Shown: in pieces, positions 11,827 to 25,190 of the stretch | Layout of the letters: every line of letters starts with the position of its first letter | Numbering within the stretch: the stretch's first letter is position 1 | Assembly (NCBI GenBank): GCA_013396915.1 | Contig: VWZL01000442.1 | Coordinates: 186,364 to 250,363, forward strand | DNA: 64,000 nucleotides | Direction: 5' to 3' | Origin: Stercorarius parasiticus | Taxonomy: Eukaryota > Chordata > Aves > Charadriiformes > Stercorariidae | Notes under the pieces: generated by a model | Seen by the model: only the letters and a program-made list of their open reading frames with translations | Told to the model about the DNA's origin: nothing | Database searches by the model: none | Made by a program: the position numbers and the translations under genes

Positions 11827-13804
11827 GTGAGAGTAGCTTGTCGAGATGGTCATGTGCAGATGCCATTAAACCATGGAGACATGGTAGAGGTGAGAAAAAG
11901 AAAGTAATAAATAAAAGCAGTATAAATTATTTTATTTAACTACTTTTATTTAAATATTTCATTTCAAAAACAAAGAAGTCTTTATTTACAATTAAGGTCA
12001 TTGCAAAAACGTAGCCATGGACTCTTAGCGCTGACTGCAAACAAGGCTCAGAATCTCTGGTTTAAAGCATCCAGGCCAACCTGATTGCATTTGCTATTTT
12101 TCCTTGAAAGAAAGATTTTTCTTGCTGCCTTGCAGTTGGAGGGTGGCAGTTATACCTGTGGGGTCACAGATGGGGGTTAAGAAGAAACTGAAGATTCATG
12201 GCACATGATCACATGGAAGCAATAGCTATTTAGTGGAGATATGGAGATGGATGAGCAGCCTGTGCCTCACAGACATTGTGTCCTGTCAGACATGGGCTGC
12301 TTTCTCACTCCCGTGCCCTGAAGTTGCACAGCCTGGGAGGCATTAATGAAGGCAGACCCTGGCTTCAGTGCCACCGTATAACCAAGTCCTGTAAAGGCAG
12401 AATTTGGAGCAGGGAGAATATAGAAATGCTTTTACTGCAGTGTAAGAGAAAGCCCTGTGCAGTTGCTGTTAAGGAGAAATTGTTCCTGAAATGAGGTCAC
12501 ATAGCAGGCTGGTACCCTCCACAATTTCCTGAGTGCTTTCGGCTTCCACGCAGCAGTGACAGTGAAACACAAGTGGTTTTGAAATACAGGTTCAGAACGG
12601 GACCACAATATGTTTTTCAGGAACAGGACTAGCGGAAAGGCAACAAAAGATTTGGATAATGTATGGCTGGTGCTAAGGACTAGTGTTACACAATTATAAA
12701 CATGTATTAAAAACTGCAGTAAAGATCACTAACTACTTTTATATATATATACACACTACAGTTTTCATAAAAGACTGTGCCTTCAAAGCCCTCTGTACAT
12801 TTACGTGCTGCTATGACAGATGCAGAGGAATGGATATTTATCCTCAAATGGTGGTGGGAATAAAGGGCAAGCAGAGCCACTCAGGATGAAGAGAGCAAGG
12901 AAAAATTACCACCCTCAAGACAGATGTCTGCTAAGCCATAGCTACTACCCTAGCCAGTTTGACCTTGGGAACCAGATGAAAGTCTTCCATAGGACACAGG
13001 GTGCAACGTGTTTATTAGTGAGATTTTAAACATATCCTCAGTTTACTTACAAAGCATTAGAAAATTCAGTTTTCTGTGCAGAAAGAAAAAACAGTATCAA
13101 GTCTGGAGGAAAAAGCACATCAAAAAATAATGAGCAACTTGGCTACACAGTCCTTTTGGGGTGTTACAAACTGAGGGGTTCTTAGTCTCCTAATTGGAAC
13201 TGCGGCCTGAAAAAGAGCACAAGGGATTTAGGATGCTTATCCACCTGTCCTGCCCAAAGGGAGTTTCAGTAAATTACAAATTGACTCACAGCTGTGTTCT
13301 ACAAGATATGTGTTTCATTCAGCTGTGTTAATGCCTCAGACCTATGGTCCAGGAGCACAGCTCACAAAATGCATCAACAGATTGGTGTTTAACTTGCTGG
13401 TTCTGTGATTACAAATGTATTAGGATTTAAGTTTTAAGGGTTTTTCTTCAATAAGACCCAGGCCCAAAGGCTGCTCAGTTGCCTGCCTGCATTCAAGCAG
13501 AGTAGTCCAATGCTGGAATAGGCAATAAAACACTGCTGCAGAAAACTTACCTCTATGACTTAGTATTTGCTGGCAGAGTGGGAACAGCAGAGCAGGAGCA
13601 ACCTGGGGCAACATTTTTGCCACAGCTAGAAGATGCAACCCCTCTTGACAGAAGAAGAAGGTAGAGATCTCAGTGTCAACTGACTCACCTGGAAATTGAG
13701 CTGGGCACAGCGCTAGACATGTACAGGGCTAGGCACAGGTCTAGATATTTAGGCCATTGATTACAACAGAAGAAAAAGAAATCCTCAAGCAGAAATAGGT
13801 ACCC

Positions 13805-13831
13805 ATTTACATACCCAAGAGGTATGTAAAT
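13805..13831. repeat. Perfect 11-bp inverted repeat, 5-base loop
   Basis: ATTTACATACC and GGTATGTAAAT are exact reverse complements around CAAGA. There is no T-run or RNA-gene context, so a terminator is not implied in this eukaryotic sequence. Confidence 0.6.
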
Positions 13832-14010
13832 TTTGTATGCCGGATGCTGACATTGACAAGGAAGTCTTTTTCCAGACTGTCAAGTCCTGTCAGACACATC
13901 AGTGGGACTCAGTAAAAGAGCTGTGGTTGCAAGGCTTGTTAGAGTAGTATGAAAATCATCACATTTTTCCCCTATCTTAATAGCACTATTACAGGTGATG
14001 TAAAATGGAC

Positions 14011-14055
14011 ATTCGTTTTTACAGACTAAGGCATTCATTTTTACAAGACTATGGC
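14011..14055. repeat. Imperfect tandem duplication, about 22 bases
   Basis: ATTCGTTTTTACAGACTAAG is followed directly by a diverged copy, ATTCATTTTTACAAGACTAT. It is a small local duplication with no evident function. Confidence 0.5.
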
Positions 14056-15760
14056 AAACACAGACATACTACAGTTGTTGACAAGGCTGATATGTGTGCT
14101 TCGTGCTGAAAGTACAACATCCTAATCCAGCCAGAGCACGCTATAGACCCTGGTAATGGCGAGATTGGAGTTTTGCTTTGTCATTAGAACAGCAGGTACG
14201 AGAAATGAACTGCACAAGCCAGGAAGGACCCCAAGGTAGTACCTTGTCCACTTGGGAACCTTTGGTACAGGTGCAGTTGTCCTTAGTAGCCAATGAATTT
14301 TGTATATGTTTCTACTTTGTCTCTTCAGATTTCAGAAGCTGGAAGAATTAACAGGAAAAAAATTACCTAAAAGTCTGTATATGGGCTCTTACCAAGGAAC
14401 TGACAGCATTCACCACATCTGGCCAGTTAACTGTGTTGTCTTTTGTCTCTTCTTACAACTCAAATTAGATTAATCCTGTAACATTCACCAGAGTATTCTC
14501 AACCTACTTCACCCTGCTAATTGCTAAGGGCCGTGACTTAAGTGGAAAAGGGCGATTAAGAGTGTTTTTAAATGTTGAAAGTTTTCCGCAGGTCTGAGAA
14601 GTTTAGAAAGCAGAGGAAAGAATCTGTAACATAGGAAAAACTCAGTTATACAATTAACCATGAAACCTCCACACAAAATGCACATCTGATTAGTAAATTT
14701 GAAGGCATTGACCCCACTGGGTTATCTGTTAGATTTTTCCCTGGAACATTTAAACTATCCTTGTCCTGTCTGAGCACTAATCTAGGATTTCAAAGATGAC
14801 AGATTTTTATTCAACAAATACTCTAAGATCCAACACACCAGAATTACATATGTTTTTAAAAATATGGAATTCTGTGTTTATTCATAGCAACTCTGTATTC
14901 CTTCATTTTAGTTTTACATGATAAAATTGATTTCTTACACTTTTACAAGTAAAACAATTATATGCATTAATAACTTGGTTTAAATGATAAGCCATTGTCA
15001 AAGAGTTGCTTTACTTTTAAAAATATTGTCTTGGCTCTGGTTTACAAATAAGCTATACGTAATATAGCATATTTTAATCATCTGTTGGAATTCCTACAGA
15101 ATGTACTTGTCATGGAGTATTTCATATTTAATGGACATTGTAAGATGTACACTGCATGGATATTAGCCATGTTCAGATCTTTTGTTCCTTTGCTATATTT
15201 TGCTCTGATTACTATTGTTTGTGAGAAATGTGCTTTTTTTTTTTTTGCTTTTTCAATTCTTAAAGTAACAATTTCTTCTAAAAAATGCTACTTCATTCTA
15301 CAACTGCATTGTGGTAACTTTGATCATATACTCAGCCTTTTAACTTTTTGCAGGTTTTATGACTCTAGTCAAGAGCACCAATAAAAAGGCAGTAGATAAT
15401 TTCTAATTGTCTTTTCTCTCCCTCTTGATATGTGCATTAATGACACTTTCTACATAGCTTATATTACAGTAAACTTAATATGAAGTTTACAAAGTTCATC
15501 TCTGTACCTCAGCCATCCTTTTCTATAACCAGTTTGTTTTACACAGGCACCTGGAATTCAGGTTGAGTTGCACTCAGTGCTCTGCAAATACAAACAACTG
15601 TTCCTGCTCTCGGTCTTAACAAGGTAGGAATAAACAGATAAGAATTTTCAAGCAACCCAAACATTATGTGCCAAAATAAGTGAGTGTATTATGTTATGTT
15701 TGACTACCAAGTCTCCTTTTATTTAACTTTTGCTGGAATGAGTACATTTTTGTCTTCCTT

Positions 15761-15845
15761 TGTTCCTTCCTTCCTCCCTCCCTTCCCCTTCCCCTTCCCC
15801 TTCCCCTTCCTTACTCTCTCTTTATCTCTCATTCTTCTTTCTCTG
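15761..15845. repeat. Pyrimidine tract with CCCCTT repeat
   Basis: Mostly C and T on the plus strand. The core at about 15,781-15,810 holds four to five CCCCTT units, flanked by CCTT and TCTC variants. Such tracts can form triplex DNA and vary in length between individuals. Confidence 0.85.
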
Positions 15846-16680
15846 TCACTTAAAAGTTTCATATTTTTGGTAAAAAATAAGGAAAACTATAATCTCATTG
15901 AGTGATTTGAAGTATTCTGTTGTAATATCTTCCTAAGTCTGTGTGGCCAGAGCAAAAAAAGGCCAAAAGAATTAGCTCCTCTCAGGAATAAGTGATGGCA
16001 AGGATGAGACTATAACCCTGAAATCTTCAGTTATCACTTTCTGATGTTTGCTCTAATCCAAATCCAAAATGAACTGTAAGAGCTTGGACAGGTCATCTGC
16101 ACCATGCTTTGTTGGACATAAGCCCATGGGTGGTCCTGGTTGGGGAGGCCCATGGCCGGGCAGGGCAGGCCTGCAGGGACCTGGAGACTGGCCCTGTTGC
16201 GATGGCCTCTGGGGCAGGGACTGAATTCTCCAGGGGGCTGAAATGGGGTCCTGGGTCATGGGCAGGGTGTGGAAGCCTTTGGGACAGGGACAGTAGGGCC
16301 TGCAGTGCCCTCAGGGCACTGTTTTAGGTAGCTCTGTATTTATAGTTACCATTGAAGCCTTGTGGACTAAACCTGAGTTTGTTCTTGAAAATTTGCAGAG
16401 GCTGCTTGTGTGTGAATCATTTTAGTTGTTTCTCTCTTCTCCATTAAAAAAAACCAAACAGGTGTTGCGCCGTGTTCTAGCATTAGTACAGAGAATTGAT
16501 CTAGAAGTCAATGGCTTTTTCTTTTTTGCACAGGTCCTTTTGGGTTGTTTGTCACGTGAAGAGCAAGTGGCCATTGAAGTTCCCTGGGTGAGATTCTCAG
16601 CTCATGTTAATAAGGAAGGCAGAGGAGAGACCGCTGTCTGCCTCTTCAGGCAGGGAAGTTCATCAGCCCTTAACCAGAAA
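15846..16680. other. Unique sequence with a GC-rich block
   Basis: About 16,100-16,320 is clearly richer in G+C than its surroundings but has few CpGs, so it is not a CpG island. It carries a G-quadruplex motif (16,233-16,267). Open frames occur on both strands across the block (68 and 72 codons) without any recognisable domain. A plus-strand frame running into the CR1 to the right is antisense to that element and is not a gene. Confidence 0.5.
16233..16267 (+). other. G-quadruplex motif
   Basis: Five G-runs of three or more bases with loops of 7, 4, 4 and 2 bases on the plus strand. It fits the canonical rule and sits inside the local GC-rich block. Confidence 0.6.
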
Positions 16681-17112
16681 TCACAGAATCACAGAATGGT
16701 AAGGTTGGAAGGGACCTTTGGAGATCATCTAGTCCAACCCCCCTGCCAAAAGCAGTTCACCTAGAACAGGTTGGACAGGAACAAAGCCAGGTGGGTTTTG
16801 AACATCTCCAGAGATGGAGACTCCACAACCTCTCTGGGCAGCCTGTTCCAGTGCTCTGTCACCCTCAAAGCAAAGTTTTTACTTATGTTCAGATAGAATT
16901 TCCTGTGTTCCAGTTTATGCCCATTGCCCCTTGTTCTGTCACTGAGCACCACTGAAAAAGACCTGTCCCCATCTTCTTGACACCCACCCTTTAGATATTG
17001 ATAAGCATTGATGAGATCCCCTCTCAATCTTCTCTTTTCCGGGCTAAACCGACCTAGGTCTCTCAGCCTTTCCTCATAAGAGAGGTGCTCCTGTCCCTTG
17101 ATCATCTTTGTA
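16681..17112 (-). mobile_element. CR1 LINE fragment, 5'-truncated, minus strand
   Basis: The left edge carries two octamer units (TCACAGAA twice), the complement of the CR1 3' terminal repeat, followed by the familiar GGTAAGGTTGGAAGGGACCT block. Reading leftwards on the minus strand, an open stretch up to about 17,112 encodes the C-terminal end of the CR1 ORF2 protein, with family-typical pieces such as [31 protein letters not shown] and [16 protein letters not shown]. It therefore holds only the end of ORF2, after the polymerase core, plus the 3' UTR. CR1 copies insert by target-primed reverse transcription and are usually cut short at the 5' end, as here. The frame is still open across the ORF2 part, which suggests moderate age. 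It cannot move by itself. Confidence 0.93.
16761..17112 (-). pseudogene. C-terminal remnant of CR1 ORF2 (reverse transcriptase polyprotein)
   Basis: About 117 codons of the end of ORF2 remain open on the minus strand, ending at a stop near 16,761 close to where CR1 ORF2 normally ends. The endonuclease and reverse transcriptase domains are absent. The open frame continues upstream of 17,112 into host sequence, so the first 15-20 residues of the frame (which include the only nearby ATG) are not CR1. There is no sign that the fragment is expressed. Confidence 0.85.
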
Positions 17113-20100
17113 TGATGAAGACATACAGGCAGGAAGCCTTTCTGCAGCTGCTCTGTGAGGGACATCCATAGCTTCTGGCCAATGGGAGAAACAAGCTGTT
17201 GCTGGGGAGCTCATTGCTCTTTGGGATATGGCAAGACCATAGTGCGTAATGGCAAAGGTTCAATTTTGGCAGAGTAAAAGGATGTTTAGGTGGGTGTGCA
17301 GGAAAACTAAAGCAGATCATTCCCCATACAGAGTCCTTTATACTGGTTAGACAACATATAGACACTGATTAATAGCTGTAACATCCTAACGTGTTACAGG
17401 ACCTGCACAAAAACCTGAGGTTTAAGTAAAGATAAGTAAACTCTATGAATTAAACCCTTTTTCTTTTTCTTCTTCTTATTATTTTAAATACCATTCCAGT
17501 CTATTTTAGAGAAGGGTACTTGGGGTTCTTACTCTTGAGAGAACTGATCCTGTCTTGGTGTGGAAATGATTGATATCTTTTCACAGGCCAGGAAATAAAA
17601 TTTTCAATACCTATATGAAAAGTTTGGTTGACATATGATATAGTCAGCCCCAAGTATTCATCGTTTGTGAGCCAGATCCCCTAAACAGCAGAGGAATGAG
17701 TTAACAAAATGAGAGTAATTTTTTTTGCAGTCTGATTATATTTGCCTTCCTGCTTTTCAATCTTTACTGCAAATTGATTCATATTTGCAAAAATGTCTCT
17801 AATACTAGGCTTAGAGGGGGTTGAGTGCTTGTTTTATTTTAAATAAACCGAGATTCTCGGATATGAAATGGCTCTTAAGGATACTGTCTATTCAATTGCA
17901 TGATCTGCTGTCTTATCTGACCAGAGGAAGCAATTGCTGGTTTTATATGAATCCAGCTTCTTAACATATTTCTTATTCATATTTCAGTAGTTGCCAGAAA
18001 TGTGATAGATATTGTACAGCCAGAAAAAAGAACAATCCCTGAATTGATAATCTTATAATATTGCTCATTTCTTTTTCCCAGTGGCATAGCAGTGAAGGTT
18101 TCTCATTAGCTGTGAAGTCTGTTCTTCCTTTAGCATATGTGGCTGTCCCTCCTTTGACCTTAGATAAACCTTGCTGATACACATTGTCTCATAAATAGGT
18201 CAATTTTTTGCAAGTCCTGTAATTACATCCATGTGATGCTTTCTTTAGGGAGTTTGCTGTTTTTTCTCTTTGCTGCTGATATCTAACAATTCTTGGAATA
18301 TTAGTAAGGAATGCAGGTCCTCTAAGACTCGAAAAAGATGGCAAATGGTGGTTATCCACACCAGCTGCACACGAATCCATCATCCTGCACAATTCAACTC
18401 ATTGCTAACTACCGAGCCAGCACCAGAACTTTTTATCCCTAATACAGTTAACACTCCATACTCTTCCATTAGTTTCTCAGGCTTAGATATACTCAGCTTT
18501 GTTCATAAACTTGGACAGAAAATAGTGTTTATATTTTAAAGATATTTTTAAGAGCACCTTTTAGAGTCATGCTAAATTTTACATCTACAAAGGAACTTAC
18601 ATAAATGTACAGGGAAAGTTGAAGAGCCTGTACCATAACTCAGTAAATGTTTCAGCTCAAATAACCAATTAGATGGATTTAGAGAAGACTCAGTTCTCAA
18701 AATTATTTATTGGTACTTTTCATAAATGATACTTAAAAAGATTAATTGCTTAAGTGGAAAGATTGTCTAAGTCTGTTTTCAGTAAGGATAGAAATGTAAA
18801 ATAATACAAATGGATACTTTGCCTATGTCAAGTTGAAAATCAGTGTGGGCAAGTTAAAAAAATCCAAGTTTCTTTTGCTGCTGTTGAATGGTTATATAAC
18901 AATGGAATTTAATGTTTGTTTATCTCTTCCCCTTTTTTTGAATATGCACATAAATATTATGTAAGATATAAGAGCATAGCTGTAGTAAATTGAAAATATT
19001 TAACAGTACTATGCCCAAGTCATACTAAGTCATACTGTCATACAGCCTGAACTTAAAAAAAAATAAATGTCAAAATACACCCTGCTCTTGATGCTTTTTA
19101 TTAATCAAAATATATTTTCATTTTATTTCAGGACCCTGCTTCTGAAAATGGATCTGAATAGGTCTGTGTGGAGATAATTACAAGACTCTATATTGGCTTT
19201 TTTCCTCTACTGAGCTGTACACATTATATCTTAAAGTCACAACCAAACATAACAGGTCAAATTCTTTGTCACTAAAATTTAAAAGAAAACTTAAATGAGG
19301 CTAAAATTTCACTTAATGAATCCTTATGAAACAATCACACAATCAAATGAAAGTGTTTCTACTAATGTATATCACAGTTCACAGCTGGTAGGAAGAACCC
19401 CCAATGAAAATATGTGGTTTTTCTACCTTTTTCCTTGCACCATTGTCAAAGAGTAGCTTTATCTTGGTAGGTTCCTATAGGCACTTGTTTTAAGTAAATA
19501 AAAATCTGAAGTGGACTTCATACAAGGTCCTGAATGCACCTTAAGGACGTATAGAGAAGGCCTCCCTGCCTGAGGCACGTGCTCTGTGTGCTGACCCTCC
19601 TCTTGTAAATTCTTGCGGACTGCCAGGGCTTGATTCAGGGAAAGGACACCTGCATAAGTGACTGTGAGGGAGCACCTTCAGGCCCAGCATTTATGGGGCA
19701 AGATAAAGCTGTGGGTAACCTTACCAGAAGCAAACAGTGCTGCTGAGTTATGAGGAGGCAAACAATGGATTCATGGAAAGGCTGAAGCAATTTGACTGTA
19801 CATGACAAAGACAAAAACACGACAGAGCCTAGAAACGCAGGCAGGATTGTTGTATTGCTTTCGAAATCCAAAATGAGCAGCTCTGTTCCAAAAATTCTCA
19901 GGAATATCTTACGGAAAATAAAGCTGGTTTTGCTTTTATCTGACATTTTTTGGACTAAAATGCTATAGTTCATTTCTTCTTTTAAGTGGATGCATTTGGG
20001 ATTTTGAATATAATTAAACCTTAAATATCTCAAAATAAAGGGAGAGGGGAAAAATCAAATTGAAGACTTATGAAAATTATGCATTTTTGTTATTAATTGT

Positions 20101-21666
20101 CAATTAATGGTATTTAGAAAATGTTAATTTATTTTTTTAAATTCTTTTTACTGCAAATACTTATATTAAAGTCAAGAACAAATGTAAAACATTTCCCACT
20201 AGTAGACGTGGTAAGCAGAACCATGGGAACTTATTTAAATACTAAACAGTATTTCATTAGATTTTTCTTTTTTAATAAATGAACATATTTTGTTCTAATA
20301 GACTGTATTTGCACTTTGAATATTACTACTGCTGGTTTGAAATTATAGTCTTGAAGCAGTCAGTAGCTAGTGGCTCCCATTTCTTTTAATGAGTTATGCT
20401 GAGGATTCCCCAGCCTTTCGTACATGTTTCCACTTCTTTTGAAGTTCTGATAATTTATAAATAATTATGAACTATCTTGAAATTGTTTTATAAATTAATG
20501 TAGTAAAGTTTGCCTTATGAAATGTGTTCCAAATCAGATAAAACCGCTTGACTTTGTAGACCAAAAATAACCCATCAACTTAAAAACATTCTACGTCAAA
20601 ACCCAACCATTGCTACAGAACTTGCAGGGGAAAATTCTATCATGAGCTCCGCTTTCTCATAGTTTATGCTGCATTAACCATCTTCTTGATTAAAAATCAT
20701 GGCACAGGAAAAATGGGCATAATAGGCAAAGAAAAACAAAACATTTTGTTAGCTGTTCCAGGGCTGGGGGAGGAATTTCAATTGTACTTTTTTTTTTTTA
20801 GATAAATGTTACATGAAGTAAGCCTCTTCTACCAGAATCAAAAGCTCTTTTGTAATAATTTTATTTAATCTTGACCCAATATGATTCATTTACTGTCAAA
20901 GAGTTTCATTCCAAGTGCACAAATCCAGTTACAATTTGCAGTTGGCTGATTGTCAGTTAATACTATGGTCAGCCTTTCCATACCAATTGAAAAATGAGAT
21001 GCTGATCTCAAGCAAGGCTTCATACTGGTCAATAAGTTTTGGAAAGTGAGTGAACACAAAATTCCCATTCTCTAAGAGTTTCATCAATAACAGTTTGAAG
21101 AGAAAGGTGGGAAGATGACTGGGAGTGCAGATTTTCTAGCTAGTTATCTTTATTGACTAAGCAGTAGGACAACAAGGTTTTCAGTAAACATGAGGGCTTT
21201 GAAATCTGTTGTTTTGTAAAGCTTTTTTATCTTCTTCCTTTTAATTGCCTTTCTTTCCTTATTTTTAATTTGAGGGTTTTTTCCAGATGAATAATAATCA
21301 TAAAACCTGATAAATTAGGTCCATATTTTCAATGCATTTTTTTGAGTTGGGCAATATAACTGTTTCCAATAGGATTCCGATGTCAAGAGAACTGTCTCAC
21401 CAGTACCAGAGGCAGATAAAGACAATGCCATGGAACAATTTCAGTTTGTTAAAATGATCTCTTTAACATATTTAAAGAGCTTATTCAACAGAGTGATGGT
21501 CAAATGGCATACTTAAACACTGCAGCCAGGAGTTAATAGATTGCCTTCCTTAGTTAAGGCATGTTGGAAGGCATCAGTCACTGTATATCACCAGTAGTAC
21601 CCTTCCTTTGGGTTGTAGGAGATAGGTGGCAGATGAGATAACATTAAAGTGAATAATGAGGGTAGA
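17113..21666. other. Unique AT-rich sequence, no gene seen
   Basis: No repeat family, RNA gene or coding frame is recognised. Open frames up to 132 codons (minus 19,635-20,033) have no visible domain. A 10-base tandem pair (AAGTCATACT twice) is at 19,018-19,037. Confidence 0.55.
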
Positions 21667-21680
21667 TTTTTTTTTTTTTT
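21667..21680. repeat. T14 homopolymer
   Basis: Fourteen T bases, directly followed by AACTTG. No element body is recognised beside it. Confidence 0.8.
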
Positions 21681-24469
21681 AACTTGAAATCTGTAGGATT
21701 CCTAAGCAAGGAATCAAAGACCCAGATGAGTCTTTATGCCCTGAAAGGTGCAGGGAGGTAAAGTAGAGTAGGACACCATCAAGGCTCTAGGAGGTGGGAG
21801 CTTGATGACAAAATGAAGAAATACCCCTAGAGAAGCAGAGGGAGCAAGCATGAGTCTTGTGGGCCAGTGTAGCTCACTAGGGTATGTGCTGCTCATAGGA
21901 AGTCTGAGAAAATCAGAATTGTGCCATCAACTGAAGGTCCCACAGCTGTCTAGAAGTTTGCAATTGTCCTTCCAGACAGGCCACGGCTGTGAGTGGGAGA
22001 ACAAGGGAGAGTAAGCAGCATGTTTGACATTTCTGTGCAAGAACTCATGGAAAGCACCGTACCACAGGATTGCCCCCAAAAAGTCAAGTGGTTTTTACAA
22101 GCTATTGCCAGGAGTGAGAGATACCAGAGGAGCTTCTAGCAAGTGAGAAGAATTTGCCCTGTGATAGCTTTATTGGACAATAACATTCCAGGATAGGAAG
22201 GAAGAAATAGCTTGGTCAAGGAAACCGCAATTGATCTATATTTGCCAGAATATAAATAGAAGTCCCATCCAAAATAACTTGCAGTTATCTCATTAAATAG
22301 TTCCTCCAAGTAAATATTCCCTCCATGTTAGGGCTGGGAACTGTACTGCATTGAAGGAAACTTAAGAGTGATAGATGGGTTTTGTTGTGTTTTGTTTTGT
22401 TTTTAAATTTGGACTCCTGCATATAAATTCATTGCCTCAAACTGTGGCTTTTCTAAGGTCCAGACACAAGGTTTACAGATTATCATTATTATTACTATTA
22501 CCATCCTCAAAATGCACTAAAAGTTGCACAGAGTAGGACTCATTATGGTATATATCCATTATTCCTGTGGTGTCTGACTGTGGGTCATAAATCTTGTTTG
22601 TAGTAAGAGCAACATACCATTGAGAAGCCTGGGGCAAAGTCTTCTGTTGTATTTCTCTGATTGGTTTCTGTGGTTAAAAAAGAAGGGCTTCATGATCATC
22701 CTCCTAACAAGAAAGCTCTGATGGCACACTTTACAGAACACTTTATCTTCATTGCTCTTCAAGAATCTAGAGTGGGAGTTTTTGATTGTCTGTACTTACC
22801 TCGAACCTTGAGTTTGACTTCACTCATTTAACTGAAGAAATTCATTATATATTTTAAATTGACCTTTATAGTTTCCCAAAAAGAAATGGATTGCATTTAT
22901 TAATGGTTTGGTGTCTTCAGAGAATCTAAATTGTTGTTTTAAATGTATCTTAGGAGCTGGCTAAGAGAATAAATCTCTTCTTGCCCTTCTCTTATCAAAA
23001 GCCTTCATAAGAGAAATAAAAGAATGGCATGAAATGCCATTATTAATGTTAGTTGACAGCTTAGCATTAAGAATAGAGAAAGATATCTGTTCCTGAGCAT
23101 GAACTGTGGAATGCAGAAAATTAAATGCTAAATTAATTACCTATATATGACGGGTTGGCATCAAACCACTCATCCCTATATACTTCTGGGAGGTTGTAAA
23201 TGACTAAGAAGTTCCTGTAGGTTGTAAATAAAGGTCTCATACAAAACTGTAATTTTGCTCAAATGTGGTAATATCTTTGAAGGGAGAAAGTTCCATTTTC
23301 CCCTCAGAAATGCTAATAAAAATACAGATAAGCATATTCATGAATTTTGTCACACCCCACTGACTTAGAATTGGGATTATATATATTTTTATATATGATA
23401 CACAATATCACTTTTTCTACATACTATTTTATTCATTAAGATTATTATACTCTCTCAAGATAAAAGAGAACCTAGACCTGCAGTGGACATTGTCTGAGTG
23501 AATATAGTCTGTAGAAGTCTGGGGACATATCCTACCTTCTCAGACAATTTTGGGAGCTTGGAGCAGGTTTGATCAAAATGAGTAGTTAGAACATAGCAGT
23601 TATTTGCATTCCCTGAACCTTAAAAATATTTCCCTTCTGCAGGTGTTCTCATTCTGCATAGCAAATGATTCAGCTCAGCAAAGATTCTTTGGACTCTTGG
23701 CCTTTCTGGTTAGCTTCAGGAAGTTCTTAATACATAGTCTTATTCCTTACCCCCCATCTTTTTTTTGTTTTGTTTTTTTAATGGCTCTATATGCTTTAGT
23801 CATGATAAATATGAAAGAAAGAAAACAAAAAAGTAATTGTCCTTTCAAATGAGTATTCCCTATACAGCCTGGACTGCCTTTTCTTTTAAATTATTGTTTT
23901 GAGTCTTAGTTTTGAAATGCCTTACTTGAGACGTATTTGTATTTTTTTATATTAAAAAAGAATTACAAAAAAGATTCTGATTATCTACCCCCTAAAAAAC
24001 AGGCCTTTTTACACAAATTCAGCTTGCATGCCGAAGAACCAGGGGATTCAAACATAGATTATATGTGAAAATTCAAATGCCATCAATTTTGAAAGCATTC
24101 TCTCTTACCAAGTCATTTCTACTCTACAGAAATGCTGTTTACCTGCTAGATCAGAAACATTAATGGATGAGAATAACAAAGAAGATTGTCACATAACATG
24201 GTATAAAGTTATCCTTGCCAGACACTACGAATGCAGTATGCAAATTTTCCTGTGTACCAACTGAAGAAAAGTCATTAACACTATAATGTTTTCCAGCTAA
24301 GTAATCAGACCATGATAGAAGTGAAATGAACATGCTGATGCCTGAATGTAGAAATTAGGATCTGTGGCCTCTGGGCAACTGGAAAGCTTCCAGGATGTAT
24401 GCCTGGTGTTCTGCTTTTTGTCAAATTGACTTCAACATCTAGTGTTCAGCTGCATCACATCACCAGCTG
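21681..24469. other. Unique sequence, no gene seen
   Basis: Ordinary AT-rich sequence. Small structures are a TTTTG-type tract near 22,380-22,405, an ATT-rich run near 22,480-22,500, a perfect 8-3-8 inverted repeat at 23,023-23,041 and an AT-rich run near 23,375-23,400. Confidence 0.55.
23023..23041. repeat. Perfect 8-bp inverted repeat
   Basis: AATGGCAT and ATGCCATT are exact reverse complements around GAA. It is too short to be a precursor RNA on its own. Confidence 0.5.
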
Positions 24470-24576
24470 TCTCCCTCTCCCTTTCTTTCTCCCTCTCCCA
24501 CCCCCTTCTCTCTCTGCCTTTCTCTCCCTCTCGCCCTCCCCTTATTCCTGTCTTCTGCTCTCATTCTTTTTCCTTG
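24470..24576. repeat. Long pyrimidine tract
   Basis: Over 100 bases that are nearly all C or T on the plus strand, made of CCCTCT, CTTT and TCTC units. It explains the arginine/glutamate/glycine-rich frame on the minus strand (24,460-24,696), which is therefore not a gene. Confidence 0.85.
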
Positions 24577-25056
24577 GGAACGCTTAATGCATTCATATTT
24601 TGTATACATAAATTGCATAACATGCTTGTAATTAGGAATGGGAGGAGTGAAAGAAGTATACAAATAATTAGGTGATTTAGTACAAGAAAGTGACATTTAG
24701 ATGTTTAATACCTATATACATTTGCGCTTTTTTTTTTCCCACACAACGAGGGTTAAAAGAGATGTTATTCAGAATAGTGGGGAGCAAAAGCATAGAGTTA
24801 TAGGAAAAAAATCTTAGATATTATGAGAGAGATTCATATTGCCTGGCTTAAAGTACTTTTGTTAGTATGTCATACTGCTGTCGTGATAAAAAGAGAAAGA
24901 GAGAGAGGGAGATATTCTCCTCCAGAAGGTAAATAAGCACCGCAGTCAGGCGTCTGCTCTGAGCTGTTTTCTGAAGGACCTGTTCTCCTTACACTGGCTC
25001 CACAGAGCACCTCATGAGTTGCACTCTGTGTCTCATTTTAGTACCTAAATTGGTAT
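24577..25056. other. Unique sequence with a GA tract
   Basis: No gene is seen. A purine tract (GAGA units) lies at about 24,887-24,914. The last part leads into the LTR at 25,057. Confidence 0.6.
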
Positions 25057-25184
25057 TGTTGCAGTTTAACCCTAACCACAAACAGGACTACACAGCTGCT
25101 TGCTCACTCTTTCCTCCCCTGGTGAGACGTGGGAGAGAATTGGAAGAGTAAAAGTGAGAAAACTCATGGGTTGAGATAAGACAG

Positions 25185-25190
25185 TTTAAT
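25185..25190 (-). terminator. ATTAAA polyadenylation signal in LTR
   Basis: TTTAAT on the plus strand reads ATTAAA on the minus strand, about 165 bases downstream of the LTR TATA box in sense order. The position suits an R-region poly(A) signal and matches the other copies. Confidence 0.6.

Larger units (their letters stand above)
11827..15760. other. Unique sequence, no gene seen
   Basis: No repeat family or coding frame is recognised. Small structures are an AT/AC dinucleotide run near 12,740-12,755, a perfect 11-base hairpin at 13,805-13,831, and an imperfect 22-base tandem pair at 14,011-14,055. Confidence 0.55.

Noticed and set aside
16426..16764. 112-codon plus-strand frame
   Set aside because: Its end is antisense to the CR1 fragment and its start is in unique sequence with no domain.
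24460..24696. 78-codon R/E/G-rich minus-strand frame
   Set aside because: It is the translation of a long pyrimidine tract.
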